From assembly GCA_026413225.1 (NCBI GenBank), contig CM048555.1, forward strand, positions 75,461,785 to 75,525,784: a stretch of 64,000 nucleotides of DNA, written 5' to 3'. The translations under genes and the position numbers were made by a program. Positions within the stretch are counted from its first letter, which is position 1; each line of letters begins with the position of its first letter. The notes under the pieces were generated by a model. The model worked only from the letters and a program-made list of their open reading frames with translations. It did no database searches and was not told the origin of the DNA. Shown piece by piece: positions 63,058 through 64,000 of the stretch. This DNA comes from Otis tarda (taxonomy: Eukaryota > Chordata > Aves > Otidiformes > Otididae).

Positions 63058-63130
63058 TCGGTAGGAGCCTCAGGAGGTCTCTAGTCAAACCTCCTGCTCA
63101 AAACAGGGTCAGCTGTGAAATCAGACCAGA
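63058..63130 (-). mobile_element. CR1 LINE 3' UTR fragment
   Basis: On + it reads ggaggtctctagtcaaacct, then cctgctcaaaacagggtcag, ctgtgaaatcagaccagatt. This is the reverse complement of a common CR1 3'-UTR variant. It cannot be the 3' end of the fragment at 62.4 kb because the order is wrong for one minus-strand insertion, so it is a separate event. Confidence 0.6.
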
Positions 63131-64000
63131 TTATCGCACGTGCTATATTGGAGAACATATTTTTATTACAAGCGTTGTGTTTGCTCGTGGCGCAAACATG
63201 CCCAGAGTGTTTGCATGCCTCCCCACGCATACCCACAGTCTACAGGGATGCGAAGATGGAGCAGGCTCCTTGCTCTCACCATAATGTCCCCACGGGCTGT
63301 GCAATGTGGCATTTTGTTTATGAATGACTTTGGGTAGCAAAGTGTTCGGTTGCACCGTGCGTTACTGTATCAGCCTCCATCTATTTAGAAATGAAAAATT
63401 ACGGATGCCAACCCCTCCTTCACTATTCGAAGCATGAAGGAAGGAAGATGGTGCTGGTAATTGGGTGTTTGCTGTCTAATGGAGGAAGTTTGCAATCCAT
63501 TGCAACCACTGACATGATGCCTCTGTAAACCCCCGAGCCACGATTTATCTCAGCCATTTAATATCTGTGTGGAGGGACAGAACGGCATATTCAGGATGAG
63601 CCATTATGATCTGTCTGTTTGGGAATACAGAACGTTTTATAATCTTCTGTGGATGCTTTTTACTTTAAATGAAGGAAATTAATGGCTGAATTCTGTGGAG
63701 AAGTAATGCCTGATGTGGAGCACCGCTTGAAGGACAGTGCTACACGAAAGCTGAAATTGTCTTTCTCTTGCAGCATGATGTCTGTTTTCTTTTAATCACA
63801 GGAATTCTATGAAGGGCTAGAGTTTCAGCCTTAAATGTTAATTTCCTGTCTATTGTCTCTTCAAACAAGATCCTGCTGTATCTCTTATAATAAATACATT
63901 TAGAGATGGGGCTGCAACCTGGTGGTTAGTAGATATTTTAGAAAACTTTGTCTTAAAAAAGTTCTGGTTTTGGTCTGGCACACCTAACATTTACTCTTAT
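63131..64000. other. Intergenic to window end, nothing recognised
   Basis: AT-rich from about 63400, low in repeats, with several TAAT-type cores. Possibly regulatory, but not supported further. Confidence 0.45.

Noticed and set aside
62395..63130. The two minus-strand CR1 pieces as one insertion
   Set aside because: The 3' UTR piece lies on the 5' side of the reverse-transcriptase piece for a minus-strand element, so they are separate.

Overview
The window is nuclear DNA of a vertebrate, almost certainly a bird. It holds one confidently recognised protein-coding gene, CTBP1 (C-terminal-binding protein 1, a NAD(H)-linked transcriptional corepressor), split by introns of about 2 to 6 kb. Scattered CR1 LINE fragments are present, several with the typical CR1 3' end (repeated ATTCTATG-like octamers). 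There are no bacterial-type operons, rRNA, tRNA or CRISPR arrays. The small number of recognisable repeats, moderate intron size and CR1 as the only transposon class I can name all fit an avian genome. I cannot fix the species.

Layout. 1-8901: an intron of CTBP1 whose 5' exons lie before the window. 8902-34383: seven CTBP1 coding exons on the + strand, ending at TAG 34381-34383. Together they encode 375 residues, equivalent to human residues 66-440, with no frame break. All introns are GT-AG. From about 34384 comes the 3' UTR, with several polyadenylation signals (first strong cluster 34728-35047, further ones at 35259 and 35642). 35.7-64 kb: no recognised gene. This part contains CR1 remnants, simple repeats, some GC-rich sequence (about 46-50 kb), several AT-rich, homeodomain-motif-rich stretches that look like candidate conserved noncoding elements, and a few exon-like segments.

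The CTBP1 product is a D-2-hydroxyacid dehydrogenase-fold protein that binds PxDLS-type repressors and recruits histone-modifying enzymes. The window carries the GxGxxG dinucleotide-binding motif, Asp204, the Arg266/Glu295/His315 triad, Trp318, the Ser422 and VKPE (SUMO) sites of the tail, and the C-terminal DQL. A tandem NAG acceptor precedes the last coding exon.

Less certain items worth a second look are: (i) a minus-strand, terminal-exon-like unit at 37967-38377, convergent with CTBP1, with branch point, long pyrimidine tract, AG, open frame and AATAAA; (ii) three phase-compatible exon-like blocks on the + strand at 40864-42723; (iii) a nearly perfect 59-nt hairpin at 46844-46902; (iv) an intronic G-quadruplex run and several perfect palindromes. 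None of these is a proven novel system. The window is mostly an ordinary vertebrate gene plus intergenic DNA.
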